A DNA stretch of 64,000 bases from Porticoccus sp905181945 (GTDB lineage: Bacteria; Pseudomonadota; Gammaproteobacteria; Pseudomonadales; Porticoccaceae). Within the stretch, counting starts at the first letter, position 1. Each line of letters opens with the position of its first letter. Below, piece after piece: positions 1-8,904 of the stretch. Below the pieces are notes generated by a model. That model was not told the DNA's origin, ran no database searches, and was given only the letters and a program-made list of their open reading frames with translations. Both the position numbers and the translations under genes were made by a program. The DNA is taken from contig NZ_CP159825.1 of the NCBI RefSeq assembly GCF_047729555.1, positions 1,240,001 through 1,304,000 on the forward strand. The letters are read 5' to 3'.

Positions 1-328
1 CATCATTGGTATCTTTGGGTAATAAAAGTTTCTGTATTGCAATCACAATACTAGAAAGTTTTTCTGTTTCTAGGGTTATCTCTTCTTCAGCCATGCCTCT
101 AATATCTAGATCAGAATCCCGAAGTAGCAGCCTTGCTTCAGATATTTTTTCTTCGACCAAGATATAGTCTTTATGAGCTTCGACAATTGGCTCCTGTTCG
201 GCATACTCCTTAGAAAGCGCACGAAAATAATTTTGATTACCTATTACACTAGGATCGCCCAAAAGCGCTCGCACTTCTTCATGGCGATCAGTCATCAATT
301 GTAGCTTTTCTAAAATAGATTCTTTCAT
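1..328 (-). CDS. prfA: Peptide chain release factor 1, N-terminal part (cut by window edge)
   Basis: Reading the minus strand from the ATG at 328 gives MKESILEKLQLMTDRHEEV..., the typical RF1 start, with the helical N-terminal domain continuing to the window edge without a stop. RF1 recognises UAA and UAG and triggers peptide release on the ribosome. Only about 109 residues are present; the PxT and GGQ motifs lie outside. The gene follows hemA by 44 bp on the same strand, the classic hemA-prfA operon of gammaproteobacteria. No strong ribosome binding site is visible before this ATG. Identification rests on the N-terminus plus the operon context. Confidence 0.9.
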   Translation of the reverse strand, partial: MKESILEKLQLMTDRHEEVRALLGDPSVIGNQNYFRALSKEYAEQEPIVEAHKDYILVEEKISEARLLLRDSDLDIRGMAEEEITLETEKLSSIVIAIQKLLLPKDTND

Positions 329-372
329 TAGCGCACTTTATTATTTAATTAGCCAACAGTAAGCTTACTTGT

Positions 373-1659
373 TTAATGATTTGACTCATTTTTATCTGAT
401 TTCTGTAATCCAAATAAATCACCAGCCAAGCGAATATGATCTTTGCGCCCCCGCTCTCCAACTTGCTTGAGTTTTCTTGATGGAGCGTGCAAAAGCTTAT
501 TAGTTAAATTTCGCGCCAAACTTCTTACTATATCCTCAGGATCTTGACCTGCTCGCAAGGCAAGCAAAGCTTTTTCAGCCTCAATATCACGAGTTTCTTC
601 TAAATTTTTACGAAAGGCTCGAATCATATCTACCACATCAAGACCCTGAAGCTGACTTTTCCATTCACTCACACCCTCTTCTATGATTTTCTCAGCTTTA
701 TTTGCAGCATTTTCACGCGAACGCATATTCTCAAGAATAACCTCTTGAAGATCATCTACGGTAAAAAGATAAATATCATCCAAGCCTGCAACTTCTGGTT
801 CAATATCTCTAGGTACCGCTAAATCCAACATAAACATAGGTTTATGTTTACGTTTTTTAATTGCTGACTCTACAGCACCTTTTCCAAGTATGGGCAACTG
901 ACTACCTGTTGATGAGATCAAGATGTCTGCTTTTTGAAGGAATTCAGGAATATCTGAAAATAATATTGCATGGGCGCCAAATTCTTGAGCCAACTCTTCG
1001 GCTCTACGCAGTGTTCGGTTAGAAACCGTAATGCTGCCCACCTGTTTCTCTATTAAATGTTTTGCTACCAATTCAATAGTTTCTCCAGCGCCAATCAAAA
1101 GTACGTGAGCATCTTTCAGATTTGAGAAAATTTGCTGCGAAAGGCTCACAGCAGCATATGCAACAGAGACAGGATTTTGACCAATAGCTGTTTCGGTGCG
1201 AACTCGTTTTGCGATAGAAAATGCTTGCTGAAATAACTGATTAAGTTTTGTAGAAACTGTTTCTGCTTCCTGCGCTACAGCATAAGCTGACTTGAGCTGA
1301 CCTAATATTTGCGGCTCACCCAGTATCATTGAATCTAAGCCACTAGCGACTTTCATCATATGTTTAACAGCATCTTCATTTCTGTAAGTATAGCAACAGG
1401 TAGATAATTCGCTTGCTGACAACTGATGGTAATCTGCTAGCCAGTCCAAGATCTTCTCAGCACTTCCATGAGAATCATTAGGGTCAACAAAATATATCTC
1501 TGTGCGATTACAGGTAGACAGGATGGCCACCTCGCCAATGCCGGTAACTTCGATCGCATTGCGTAAGGCCCTAATCATATTCTCTGGAGCAAAAGCTACC
1601 TTCTCTCGAAGATCGAGAGCGGCAGTGCGGTAATTGATTCCAAATGTGAAAATAGTCAT
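373..1659 (-). CDS. hemA: Glutamyl-tRNA reductase
   Basis: Cytosolic enzyme making glutamate-1-semialdehyde from Glu-tRNA(Glu) with NADPH, the first committed step of tetrapyrrole (heme) synthesis by the C5 pathway. The protein is 428 aa, the usual size. It starts MTIFTFGINYRTA; the STCNRTE motif carries the catalytic Cys50. A Rossmann segment (VLLIGAGE, about residue 186) binds NADPH and is followed by SNRT. A C-terminal helical dimerisation region ends the protein. It is first in an operon with prfA and is divergent from the TPR lipoprotein gene. In relatives its level is controlled by heme-dependent proteolysis of the N-terminus, which is not visible from DNA. Confidence 0.97.
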   Translation of the reverse strand: MTIFTFGINYRTAALDLREKVAFAPENMIRALRNAIEVTGIGEVAILSTCNRTEIYFVDPNDSHGSAEKILDWLADYHQLSASELSTCCYTYRNEDAVKHMMKVASGLDSMILGEPQILGQLKSAYAVAQEAETVSTKLNQLFQQAFSIAKRVRTETAIGQNPVSVAYAAVSLSQQIFSNLKDAHVLLIGAGETIELVAKHLIEKQVGSITVSNRTLRRAEELAQEFGAHAILFSDIPEFLQKADILISSTGSQLPILGKGAVESAIKKRKHKPMFMLDLAVPRDIEPEVAGLDDIYLFTVDDLQEVILENMRSRENAANKAEKIIEEGVSEWKSQLQGLDVVDMIRAFRKNLEETRDIEAEKALLALRAGQDPEDIVRSLARNLTNKLLHAPSRKLKQVGERGRKDHIRLAGDLFGLQKSDKNESNH

Positions 1660-1817
1660 TAATTCAATGCTTGATAAGGCTAATCTGCAATTGTCCGGCT
1701 CTAAGCCTTTAAAGACAAGTGATATTCGGTCAATATTTAACTAGCGTTAAAGCTTTTGTTGTTGTTAAAGTATCTAACTTCAATGCACAAACAATCAAAA
1801 ATTTTATACGCAAATAT

Positions 1818-3647
1818 ATGAGCAGCTACAACCTTTCCATCCTAATAATAGCGCTATGTGGCTTTATACTGAACGGCTGCACTAGCCAAATTACCAACAA
1901 AAGTATCAGTGCTCAGCCATATCAAACACCTCATACCAAGTTAGCCCCAGTGCCCATTAAAAATATCCAAACACTTTCTGAGCAAAGAAAAATATTACGT
2001 GAACGTAAATATGAGGTTCGCCCATTCACTGAAGATACCCTATATGACTTAATAATAGCAGAGCTCGCAGGCCTGAGAGGTAAGACAGCTATTTTTCAAG
2101 AAAAATATATCACTCAAGCAAGATTAACTCATGATCCAGAAATAGTTGCGAGAATTGCGAGAATTGCGCTCTATTACAATAATTCATCTCTATTGCTGGA
2201 AATGGCTAAATTATGGATGGAAGTAGAACCCGATAGAATTGAGGCAAGCAGTATATATGCCAAAGCTCTTTTAAAATACGGCCGAATCGATGAGGCAATT
2301 CCCTATATAATATTTTCTCTTGAGCGTGATGATACGGGGCCACTTCTAGACTTACTTGTCTCTGCACGCAAGATAAAAAGAGCAGAGCTGCTCGGATTTT
2401 ATAAAAAAATAGAAGCGCAGGTCCCTAACAATTTTGTTCTAAAAATTACTAAGGCAAGAATTTTATATGAACAAGGTCTCAGTACAGAACCACTAGAAAT
2501 TATTGATCGATTACTACTAGTAACCGCCAACAAAAGATTTATGGATACAGCTTTCGAGCTCAAAGCTGAAATACTTTTCATGCAAGGAAAAGAAAAGGAA
2601 GCGTATACTGCTATAAACCAATTGTCTGACACCAGTCTAAAGCGAGATTTGGAGCTCGAATTTGCGGAAGAAGCACTAGAAAAAAGCCCCGAAAACGGGC
2701 ATCAAAAATTGACTGCACTGCTCAAACAATACCCTAATGATAAAAATATCACTTATTCATTAGCTTGTGCCGCTAGATTGCTTGGCCTTCAAGAAGAATC
2801 AATCAAGCTTTTCACCAGAGTAATCCAAGCCCCAGCTAATAAGTGGCATTATTACCATGCTCATTACGAGCTAGGCGTCCTGTACAAGAAGGATAATTCT
2901 GTAGCATCTTCTACTCATCTTACAAAATTTATAGAAGGCGCCAACACAGGCTTTATAGACGGAAAGGAAAACGCTTATAGGCTCATAGATGCGATATCTG
3001 CTCTGAAAGAAGTCATGGCAACACAGGGAGGGGTAGCCAAACTGCGACTCATACTGCATGATCTTCGCACCAAGAGACCTACGTTCGCCCCCATAACATA
3101 CTTTATTGAAGCTGAAATGTTGCGTGAGCAGAAACTTCTAGATGAGGGGTACGATCTTCTTAGTACTGCTCTGCTTGAGTATCCAGAAAACCAAGACTTT
3201 CTTTATATGCGATCCACGGTCAGTGGTCTTCAAAAAAATATTCTGCAATCTGAGAAAGATCTAAGGTCTATTCTAGCAATAAATCCGAATCATGCTGAGG
3301 CACTTAATGCTCTAGGATATTCCATGACACTGAATAGTGATCGCTATAGTGAAGCACGCGAATTAATACTCAGGTCTCTTAAATTAAATCCTAAGTCGCC
3401 AGAAGCCCTAGATAGCTTAGGGTGGGTCTGTTATCGACTGGGGGACCACGCGGAGGCTATTAAACATCTAACTCGGGCACTATCAAGTTTATTGATACCT
3501 GAGCCGGAAATTGTGGCTCACCTAGGTGAAGTGCTTTGGATTACAGGGCAAAAAAAAGAGGCTAGGCTGGTGTGGGGTCAAATTTTACAGAACGACCCAA
3601 GTAACGCTATTATCCAGGAAACCCTCGAGCGTCTTGAGGTAGAATGA
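1818..3647 (+). CDS. TPR-repeat outer-membrane lipoprotein
   Basis: Predicted lipoprotein of 609 aa. I choose the ATG at 1818 because it opens a 20-residue signal peptide ending in lipobox LNG-C (Cys21). An in-frame GTG at 1719 would add 33 residues before the signal sequence and is less likely, although neither start has a strong Shine-Dalgarno. The rest is helical with tetratricopeptide repeats, clearest near the C-terminus (ALNALGYSM... and ALDSLGWVCYRLG...). It corresponds to the TPR protein found between hemA and lolB in Pseudomonas. TPR proteins act as scaffolds; the partner is unknown. The 4-bp gap to lolB implies cotranscription and a possible envelope role. Confidence 0.85.
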   Translation: MSSYNLSILIIALCGFILNGCTSQITNKSISAQPYQTPHTKLAPVPIKNIQTLSEQRKILRERKYEVRPFTEDTLYDLIIAELAGLRGKTAIFQEKYITQARLTHDPEIVARIARIALYYNNSSLLLEMAKLWMEVEPDRIEASSIYAKALLKYGRIDEAIPYIIFSLERDDTGPLLDLLVSARKIKRAELLGFYKKIEAQVPNNFVLKITKARILYEQGLSTEPLEIIDRLLLVTANKRFMDTAFELKAEILFMQGKEKEAYTAINQLSDTSLKRDLELEFAEEALEKSPENGHQKLTALLKQYPNDKNITYSLACAARLLGLQEESIKLFTRVIQAPANKWHYYHAHYELGVLYKKDNSVASSTHLTKFIEGANTGFIDGKENAYRLIDAISALKEVMATQGGVAKLRLILHDLRTKRPTFAPITYFIEAEMLREQKLLDEGYDLLSTALLEYPENQDFLYMRSTVSGLQKNILQSEKDLRSILAINPNHAEALNALGYSMTLNSDRYSEARELILRSLKLNPKSPEALDSLGWVCYRLGDHAEAIKHLTRALSSLLIPEPEIVAHLGEVLWITGQKKEARLVWGQILQNDPSNAIIQETLERLEVE

Positions 3648-3651
3648 GCTT

Positions 3652-4242
3652 ATGCAAAGAATTATTTTTTTACTATTTACGATTCTAGTCAGCTCGTGCG
3701 CTATCAATAAAAATTATTCGCCTTTAAATACCATTGGCTGGGAGCAACACCTCAACAAAATAACACAGTTAGATCACTGGATTCTTCAGGGGAAAATAGG
3801 CTATAGGGACTCAAAAGAAGGCGGTGCTGCCTGGATATCATGGGATCAACGAGGGGATGTCTTTGATGTAAAATTAAACGGTCCTCTTGGGATCGGCACA
3901 ACTAGGATAACAGGCAATCAATATCATGCTCAATTACAGCGCGGGGCCAGGCAACCTGATACTGCAAGCTCAGCTGAAGATCTTACTGAGCTGCTGTTTG
4001 GGTGGCAGTGGCCAGTAAAACAACTTAGATTTTGGATTAGAGGCATCGCCGCCCCGTCCTCATCAAAGATGATGTCTATTTATAACAGTGACGGAACCTT
4101 GAGCTCACTGAAGCAATCGGGCTGGGCATTGCAATTTTCTGACTATCAAAACATAAAAGGCTGGAGGCTTCCAGGAAATATACAGGGCAAGAAAGGTACC
4201 TACCAATTTAATTTAAAAATAAAAACGTGGCTACCAAACTAA
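3652..4242 (+). CDS. lolB: Outer-membrane lipoprotein receptor LolB
   Basis: LolB accepts lipoproteins from the periplasmic carrier LolA and inserts them into the inner leaflet of the outer membrane. The 196-aa product has its own lipoprotein signal (MQRIIFLLFT... with VSS-C, Cys16). It then shows the LolB beta-sheet features, including the GAAWISWDQ strand and the LLFGWQWPVKQLRFW segment near the middle. It lies 4 bp after the TPR lipoprotein and 8 bp before ispE, the conserved lolB-ispE arrangement. Lnt, LptD and LptE encoded further right belong to the same envelope-assembly network. Confidence 0.93.
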   Translation: MQRIIFLLFTILVSSCAINKNYSPLNTIGWEQHLNKITQLDHWILQGKIGYRDSKEGGAAWISWDQRGDVFDVKLNGPLGIGTTRITGNQYHAQLQRGARQPDTASSAEDLTELLFGWQWPVKQLRFWIRGIAAPSSSKMMSIYNSDGTLSSLKQSGWALQFSDYQNIKGWRLPGNIQGKKGTYQFNLKIKTWLPN

Positions 4243-4250
4243 GGATTTCA

Positions 4251-5090
4251 ATGAGACTATCACTTCCTTCTCCAGCAAAAATTAACTTATTTCTCCATAT
4301 AACTGGACGCCAAGAGAACGGTTATCATAACTTACAAACATTATTCCAGTTACTTGATTATGGTGATCGTCTCGACATTGAATCTAATCAGAGTGGCGAA
4401 ATTCAACTATCGTCGCCTATGAAAGATATTTCCGATAAGGACAATCTTATTTTACTTGCTGCTCAGGCTATCCAAAAATACACAAGATGCGCCTTAGGGG
4501 CAAAAATATCTCTAGACAAGCGGCTACCTATTGGAGGCGGATTGGGTGGCGGGAGCAGTAATGCTGCGACAACATTACTAGGATTGAATGCCGCCTGGAA
4601 GCTAAATTTATCGAATGATGAGCTTTTAAAGATAGGCGCTAATATGGGTGCAGACATCCCAGTTTTCGTTTTCGGTTATACTGCTTGGGCTGAAGGGATT
4701 GGAGGAAAGCTTACCCTTACAGAAAGACCAACTGAATGGTTTTTAGTTTTAATGCCAAATACACACATCTCTACAGCAGAAATATTTGCTCATCAGGGTT
4801 TGACAAGAAACACGCATCCGATCAAAATAGCCGACTTTGTTGAGAAGAGTGGAAAAAACGACTGTCAATCAGTAGTTGAAGCACTGTATCCTGAGGTGAA
4901 AAAAGCGCGCCAATGGCTAGATCAGTTCGCTTATGCTAGGTTAACGGGAACAGGTGCATGTTTATTTTCATCTTTTGCCTCAGAAGCTGAAGCAAAATTA
5001 GTGCTTAAACAAATACCAGCGCCATGGCAGGGTTTTGTTGCTAAAGGGGTCAATAAGTCTCCTTTGTTAAAATTTCTACCTCCTAGATAA
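4251..5090 (+). CDS. ispE: 4-diphosphocytidyl-2-C-methyl-D-erythritol kinase
   Basis: GHMP-family kinase of the MEP isoprenoid pathway; it phosphorylates the 2-hydroxyl of CDP-methylerythritol. The start at ATG 4251 gives 279 aa, has AAGGA just upstream and begins MRLSLPSPAKINLFL. The upstream in-frame GTG at 4227 lies inside lolB and is rejected. The PAKINLFL substrate motif is near the N-terminus, the glycine-rich ATP loop PIGGGLGGGSSNAA lies at about residues 90-103, and GADIPVF carries the catalytic Asp. The C-terminal GTGACLFS motif is also family-typical. The stop lies 7 bp before tRNA-Gln. Confidence 0.96.
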   Translation: MRLSLPSPAKINLFLHITGRQENGYHNLQTLFQLLDYGDRLDIESNQSGEIQLSSPMKDISDKDNLILLAAQAIQKYTRCALGAKISLDKRLPIGGGLGGGSSNAATTLLGLNAAWKLNLSNDELLKIGANMGADIPVFVFGYTAWAEGIGGKLTLTERPTEWFLVLMPNTHISTAEIFAHQGLTRNTHPIKIADFVEKSGKNDCQSVVEALYPEVKKARQWLDQFAYARLTGTGACLFSSFASEAEAKLVLKQIPAPWQGFVAKGVNKSPLLKFLPPR

Positions 5091-5097
5091 AAATTAT

Positions 5098-5172
5098 TGG
5101 GGTGTCGCCAAGCGGTAAGGCAGGGGCTTTTGATGCCCCCATGCGGAGGTTCGATCCCTCCCACCCCAGCCA
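5098..5172 (+). tRNA. tRNA-Gln (anticodon TTG)
   Basis: A 75-nt cloverleaf with encoded CCA. The acceptor TGGGGTG (5098-5104) pairs with CACCCCA (5162-5168), then discriminator G and CCA. The anticodon stem GGGGC/GCCCC encloses the loop TTTTGAT with anticodon TTG at 5130-5132, and the T arm contains GGTTCGATCC. It lies between ispE and prs, the same position as in Pseudomonas. It is probably processed from an ispE transcript, because no room for its own promoter is visible. Confidence 0.97.
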
Positions 5173-5228
5173 TATCTCTCTAAAATTATAGCTAGGGAGC
5201 GCAAACTACAACTACCAGGGAAGATTTT

Positions 5229-6170
5229 GTGGCAAACTTAATGGTATTTTCTGGAAATGCAAATCCAGCGCTAGCAAAAGAAATCACACGATTTCTCGGA
5301 ATTCCTTTAAGTGATGCTGTTGTTTCACAGTTTTCTGACGGTGAAATTAACATCGAAATTTGCGAAAATGTTCGCGGACGGGATGTTTTTATTGTGCAAC
5401 CGACATGTCCGCCAACCCATAAATATCTAATGGAATTAATTTTAATGGTAGACGCGCTGCGTCGAGCCTCTGCTGCACGTATCACTGCGGTAATTCCCTA
5501 CTTTGGCTATGGACGTCAAGACCGACGAGTTCGTTCTATTCGCGTGCCAATTAGTGCCAAGGTTGTTGCTGATATGATTGCTAACGTTGGTGTAGATCGT
5601 GTAATGACAGTTGATCTGCATGCCGAACAAATACAGGGTTTCTTCAACTGTGCAGTGGAAAATGTTTACGGTTTACCACTGATGACAGAAGATGTAGAGC
5701 GCCAAAATTACCAAAAACCGACTGTTGTTTCGCCTGATATTGGGGGTGTAGTTCGAGCTCGAGCGATGGCAAAAATACTAAACACAGAACTAGCTATAAT
5801 CGATAAACGTCGGCCAGAAGCAAACCAAATAGAAGTGATGAATATTATCGGAGAGGTAACGGGCCGTACCTGCATATTAATTGATGACATTGTCGATACA
5901 GCCGGTACTTTATGCAAAGCCGCTGAAGCCTTAAAAGAACGCGGAGCAAGCAAAGTAGTGGCTTACTGTACTCATGCTGTTTTGTCTGGGAAGGCTCTTG
6001 CAAATATCGAAAAATCAGCGCTGGACACCATGGTTGTTACAAATAGCATTCCGACAAGTCCTGCTGCATTAAAAAGTGATCGCATCAGAGTTTTAACTAT
6101 AGGAAAAATGCTGGCAGAAGCCATGCGTCGTGTAAGCAACGAAGAATCCATCAGTGCTATGTTTGATTAA
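5229..6170 (+). CDS. prs: Ribose-phosphate pyrophosphokinase (PRPP synthase)
   Basis: Cytosolic hexameric enzyme transferring pyrophosphate from ATP to ribose-5-phosphate, giving PRPP for nucleotide, histidine and tryptophan synthesis. The 313-aa protein starts with GTG at 5229, with AGGGA upstream. Visible motifs are SDGEINIEI, the flexible catalytic loop RRVRSIRVPISAK (about 99-111), the metal site DLHAEQIQG (129-137) and the PRPP-binding loop DDIVDTAGT (about 220-228). Length and motifs match bacterial class I enzymes. It follows tRNA-Gln and precedes rplY, as in Pseudomonas. Confidence 0.97.
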   Translation: MANLMVFSGNANPALAKEITRFLGIPLSDAVVSQFSDGEINIEICENVRGRDVFIVQPTCPPTHKYLMELILMVDALRRASAARITAVIPYFGYGRQDRRVRSIRVPISAKVVADMIANVGVDRVMTVDLHAEQIQGFFNCAVENVYGLPLMTEDVERQNYQKPTVVSPDIGGVVRARAMAKILNTELAIIDKRRPEANQIEVMNIIGEVTGRTCILIDDIVDTAGTLCKAAEALKERGASKVVAYCTHAVLSGKALANIEKSALDTMVVTNSIPTSPAALKSDRIRVLTIGKMLAEAMRRVSNEESISAMFD

Positions 6171-6205
6171 CACCTGGCTTTTCAGATAACAATCGAACAC
6201 AGCAA

Positions 6206-6238
6206 CTGATAAATTACCGCCCAATTTAGGGCTATCAG
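6206..6238 (+). promoter_or_regulatory. Stem-loop in the prs-rplY spacer
   Basis: CTGATA (6206-6211) pairs with TATCAG (6233-6238), and inside it GCCC (6219-6222) pairs with GGGC (6229-6232) around a 6-nt AATTTA loop; seven unpaired bases lie on the left arm. No U-tract follows, so it is not a typical terminator. It could be an rplY leader element or chance. Confidence 0.3.
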
Positions 6239-6297
6239 GAATATCCCTCTTCAATTCTGGTCGCGGATTACTGGGGATTAAATTAGGAGACAACATA

Positions 6298-6978
6298 ATG
6301 TCAAATGACTTTCAGCTAGATGCAACTGTACGAAACGACATGGGGAAAGGTGCGAGCCGCCGCCTGCGTCGTTTATCTAACGAAATACCTGCCATCGTTT
6401 ATGGCGGAAAAACTCCATCACAAAGCATATCTCTATCTCATAAAGAGCTAGATCGTTCGCTTCAAAATGAAGCATTCTATTCGCACATCATCACCTTGAA
6501 TGTAGAGGGAAAGGCTGAAGAGGTAATTCTGAAGGATCTTCAACGTCACCCTGCAAAACCAGTTATCCTTCATGCTGACTTTTTGCGTGTTAGTAAAACA
6601 CAGAAGTTTAATACGAAAGTTCCACTTCATTTTATCAATGAAGATATTTGTGCAGGTGTTAAGTTGGGTGGAGGAAATATAACGCATAGCATGACAGAAA
6701 TTGATATTTCATGCCTACCTGGTGATCTCCCTGAATACATTGAGGTGGATGTAGCTGAAGTAGAAATCGGGCAAATCCTACATATTTCTGATGTTAAGCT
6801 GCCCAAAGGGGTGGAAAGTATTGCCTTAAATTATGGAGAAGAGCGCGACTCGCCTATTTTCACTATCAACAAACCCAAAGAAGAAGTTGAAGAAGAAGTT
6901 ATAGCTGATGAGGCTACTGAGCAGCAGTCTGGAGGAGAAGCCCAAGAGGCTGATTCAGCTGATGATAAAAGCGACTAA
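6298..6978 (+). CDS. rplY: 50S ribosomal protein L25, long CTC/TL5 form
   Basis: Binds 5S rRNA in the large subunit. The product is 226 aa, much longer than the 94-aa E. coli L25. An N-terminal L25 barrel (about 1-95, with VRNDMGKGASRRLRR and PAIVYGG) is followed by a second TL5/CTC beta domain (about 100-190). A very acidic tail rich in Glu, Asp, Ser and Ala ends the protein (from about residue 193). The ATG is preceded by TTAGGAGA, a strong ribosome binding site. It lies between prs and pth, the usual order, and the three genes probably form one transcription unit. Confidence 0.95.
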   Translation: MSNDFQLDATVRNDMGKGASRRLRRLSNEIPAIVYGGKTPSQSISLSHKELDRSLQNEAFYSHIITLNVEGKAEEVILKDLQRHPAKPVILHADFLRVSKTQKFNTKVPLHFINEDICAGVKLGGGNITHSMTEIDISCLPGDLPEYIEVDVAEVEIGQILHISDVKLPKGVESIALNYGEERDSPIFTINKPKEEVEEEVIADEATEQQSGGEAQEADSADDKSD

Positions 6979-6993
6979 GCTTCTTTTATCATC
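6961..6993 (+). terminator. Perfect 11-bp stem-loop across the rplY stop codon
   Basis: GATGATAAAAG (6961-6971) and CTTTTATCATC (6983-6993) form a perfect 11-bp stem around an 11-nt loop. The left arm covers the last rplY codons and the TAA stop lies in the loop. No clean U-run follows, so it may be an RNA-processing or 3'-end stabilising hairpin rather than a terminator. The pth start is only 27 bp downstream. Confidence 0.4.
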
Positions 6994-7019
6994 TTGACAC
7001 AAACAACGAGGCTTCAGTA

Positions 7020-7610
7020 TTGGGTACATCTGTTCAGTTAATTGTAGGGCTGGGAAATCCAGGTTCTGAATACGAACAAACCCGTCATAATGCTGGGGCC
7101 AATTTTGTTTTGGCTCTCTCAGAGCATTACCAAGCTACATTACAGACTGAAAGTAAATTCTTTGGCTCCACTGCCCGCATCACAATAGAAGAGCAGGACA
7201 TACGCCTGCTAATACCCAATACATATATGAATCTAAGCGGAAAATCTATAGTAACCATGGCTAGATTTTATCAAATTAATCCAGAAAAAATTTTGGTGAT
7301 TCATGACGATCTTGATCTAAATCCAGGGATCTCTAGATTTAAAATAGGCGGCGGCCATGGAGGGCATAATGGATTAAAGGATACTATTAAGGCGCTAGGC
7401 AACAACGCTAATTTTTCGCGTCTTCGAATAGGTATTGGACATCCAGGGCATGCAAGCGAGGTTGTAAATTTTGTTCTGAAAAAGGCCCCTCAATCTGAAC
7501 AACAGTTAATCAATGAGGCAATCGTTGATGCCGTACGGGTAATTCCCTTGGCTGTTTCGGGAGACTGGGGCAAAGCAATGAAGGAACTGCATACGCAACA
7601 AGACAGCTAA
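7020..7610 (+). CDS. pth: Peptidyl-tRNA hydrolase
   Basis: Releases tRNA from peptidyl-tRNAs that dropped off ribosomes; essential in most bacteria. It is 196 aa. The start is TTG at 7020 with AACGAGG about 9 bp upstream; no upstream ATG fits. Family motifs are GLGNPGSEYEQTRHNAG with catalytic His23, NTYMNLSG, HDDLDL (the Asp that polarises the His) and GGHGGHNGLKD. It is followed by ychF, the conserved pth-ychF pair. Confidence 0.96.
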   Translation: MGTSVQLIVGLGNPGSEYEQTRHNAGANFVLALSEHYQATLQTESKFFGSTARITIEEQDIRLLIPNTYMNLSGKSIVTMARFYQINPEKILVIHDDLDLNPGISRFKIGGGHGGHNGLKDTIKALGNNANFSRLRIGIGHPGHASEVVNFVLKKAPQSEQQLINEAIVDAVRVIPLAVSGDWGKAMKELHTQQDS

Positions 7611-7656
7611 TTTTTTAGTCTTATATAAAAATCATCTATATTTGAGAGTACATCTA

Positions 7657-8751
7657 ATGGGTTTTAACTGTGGAATCGTAGGCCTACCTAATGTCGGCAA
7701 ATCTACCCTTTTTAATGCATTAACTAAAGCCGGCATAGATGCAGAAAATTTTCCATTCTGCACCATTGAGCCAAACACAGGGATTGTTCCCGTTCCTGAT
7801 GTTCGCCAAGAAAATTTAGCATCTATTGTTAAGCCCGAACGAATTCTTCCAGCTGCCATGGAATTTGTCGATATTGCAGGGCTTGTTGCAGGCGCATCGA
7901 AAGGTGAAGGTCTAGGTAATAAATTTCTTACTAATATCCGCGAAACAGAGGCTATTGCACATGTCGTGAGGTGTTTTGACGATGAAAATATTATTCATGT
8001 TGACGGGAAGATTAATCCGAGTGCCGATATCGAGGTCATCAATACAGAATTAGCTCTTGCCGATTTAGAAACTGTAGAAAAATCGTTGCAGCGAGCAACA
8101 AGGGCCATTAAAGGTGGTCAAGACAAAGAAGCTGTAATTCTCAAGGTAGTGCTTGAAAAAATTCAACCTCATCTTGATCAAGCAAAACCCTTGCGCTCAC
8201 TCAATCTTGATCCAGATGAACGAAAAGCTATTAAGTCATTATCCCTCTTAACCCTTAAACCAACTATGTACATTGCCAATGTAGGCGAAGACGGTTTCGA
8301 AGATAACCCTTACCTAGAGACAGTTAAGGTTATTGCTGCATCAGAAAATGCTATCGTGGTTCCTATATGCAATAAACTTGAATCTGAAATTGCAGAATTA
8401 GACGAGGATGAAAAGCTAGAATTTCTTCAAGAAATGGGTATGGAAGAACCCGGCCTTAATCGTGTCATTCTTGCCGGATATCAGCTTTTAGGGCTTCACA
8501 CTTTTTTTACAGCTGGCCCCAAAGAGGTCAGAGCTTGGACTATTCCCGTTGGAGCTACAGCACCGCAATCTGCGGGAAAAATTCATACAGACTTTGAGAA
8601 AGGTTTTATACGTGCAGAGGTAACTGCATACGAAGATTTTATTGCAGGGAAAGGCGAGCAAGGCGCTAAAGAGGCAGGCAAGTGGCGGCTGGAGGGTAAA
8701 GACTACATCGTTCAAGATGGTGATGTTGTACACTTTAGATTTAATGTATAA
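7657..8751 (+). CDS. ychF: Redox-regulated ATPase YchF (Obg-family P-loop protein)
   Basis: Universal P-loop protein of the Obg/YchF family that binds ribosomes and, in studied species, hydrolyses ATP rather than GTP. The start ATG 7657 gives 364 aa and matches the family N-terminus MGFNCGIVGLPNVGKST; an in-frame TTG 15 bp upstream is less likely. The Walker A motif is GLPNVGKS (about 9-16), the G3 motif DIAGLV. The nucleotide-specificity motif is NVGE instead of NKxD, the hallmark of ATP preference. A coiled-coil insert follows, and a C-terminal TGS domain begins near residue 280. The gene is coupled to pth. Confidence 0.96.
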   Translation: MGFNCGIVGLPNVGKSTLFNALTKAGIDAENFPFCTIEPNTGIVPVPDVRQENLASIVKPERILPAAMEFVDIAGLVAGASKGEGLGNKFLTNIRETEAIAHVVRCFDDENIIHVDGKINPSADIEVINTELALADLETVEKSLQRATRAIKGGQDKEAVILKVVLEKIQPHLDQAKPLRSLNLDPDERKAIKSLSLLTLKPTMYIANVGEDGFEDNPYLETVKVIAASENAIVVPICNKLESEIAELDEDEKLEFLQEMGMEEPGLNRVILAGYQLLGLHTFFTAGPKEVRAWTIPVGATAPQSAGKIHTDFEKGFIRAEVTAYEDFIAGKGEQGAKEAGKWRLEGKDYIVQDGDVVHFRFNV

Positions 8752-8826
8752 AGAATATTTTTTGTTTTTTGACTCGTTTGGGCAGACTAAGAACTAGCGC
8801 ATGGAGGCTAAAAATCAGAAAATATC

Positions 8827-8855
8827 TTGACAAGCCTATGTGAAATCGACAAAAT
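8827..8855 (+). promoter_or_regulatory. Promoter of tRNA-Met with GC-rich discriminator
   Basis: The -35 TTGACA (8827-8832) is perfect, the spacer is 17 bp, and the -10 is CAAAAT (8850-8855, 4 of 6 consensus). TCGCGCCCC follows directly. A GC-rich discriminator is typical of stable-RNA promoters under stringent control. Transcription would start near 8862, about 40 nt before the tRNA. Confidence 0.6.
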
Positions 8856-8904
8856 TCGCGCCCCTTTTTTGCTAAGGAGATATCGCAAATAATGCGGATT
8901 ATAT

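Noticed and set aside
1719..1817. GTG at 1719 as start of the TPR lipoprotein
   Set aside because: It would place 33 residues in front of a clean lipoprotein signal peptide; the ATG at 1818 is preferred.
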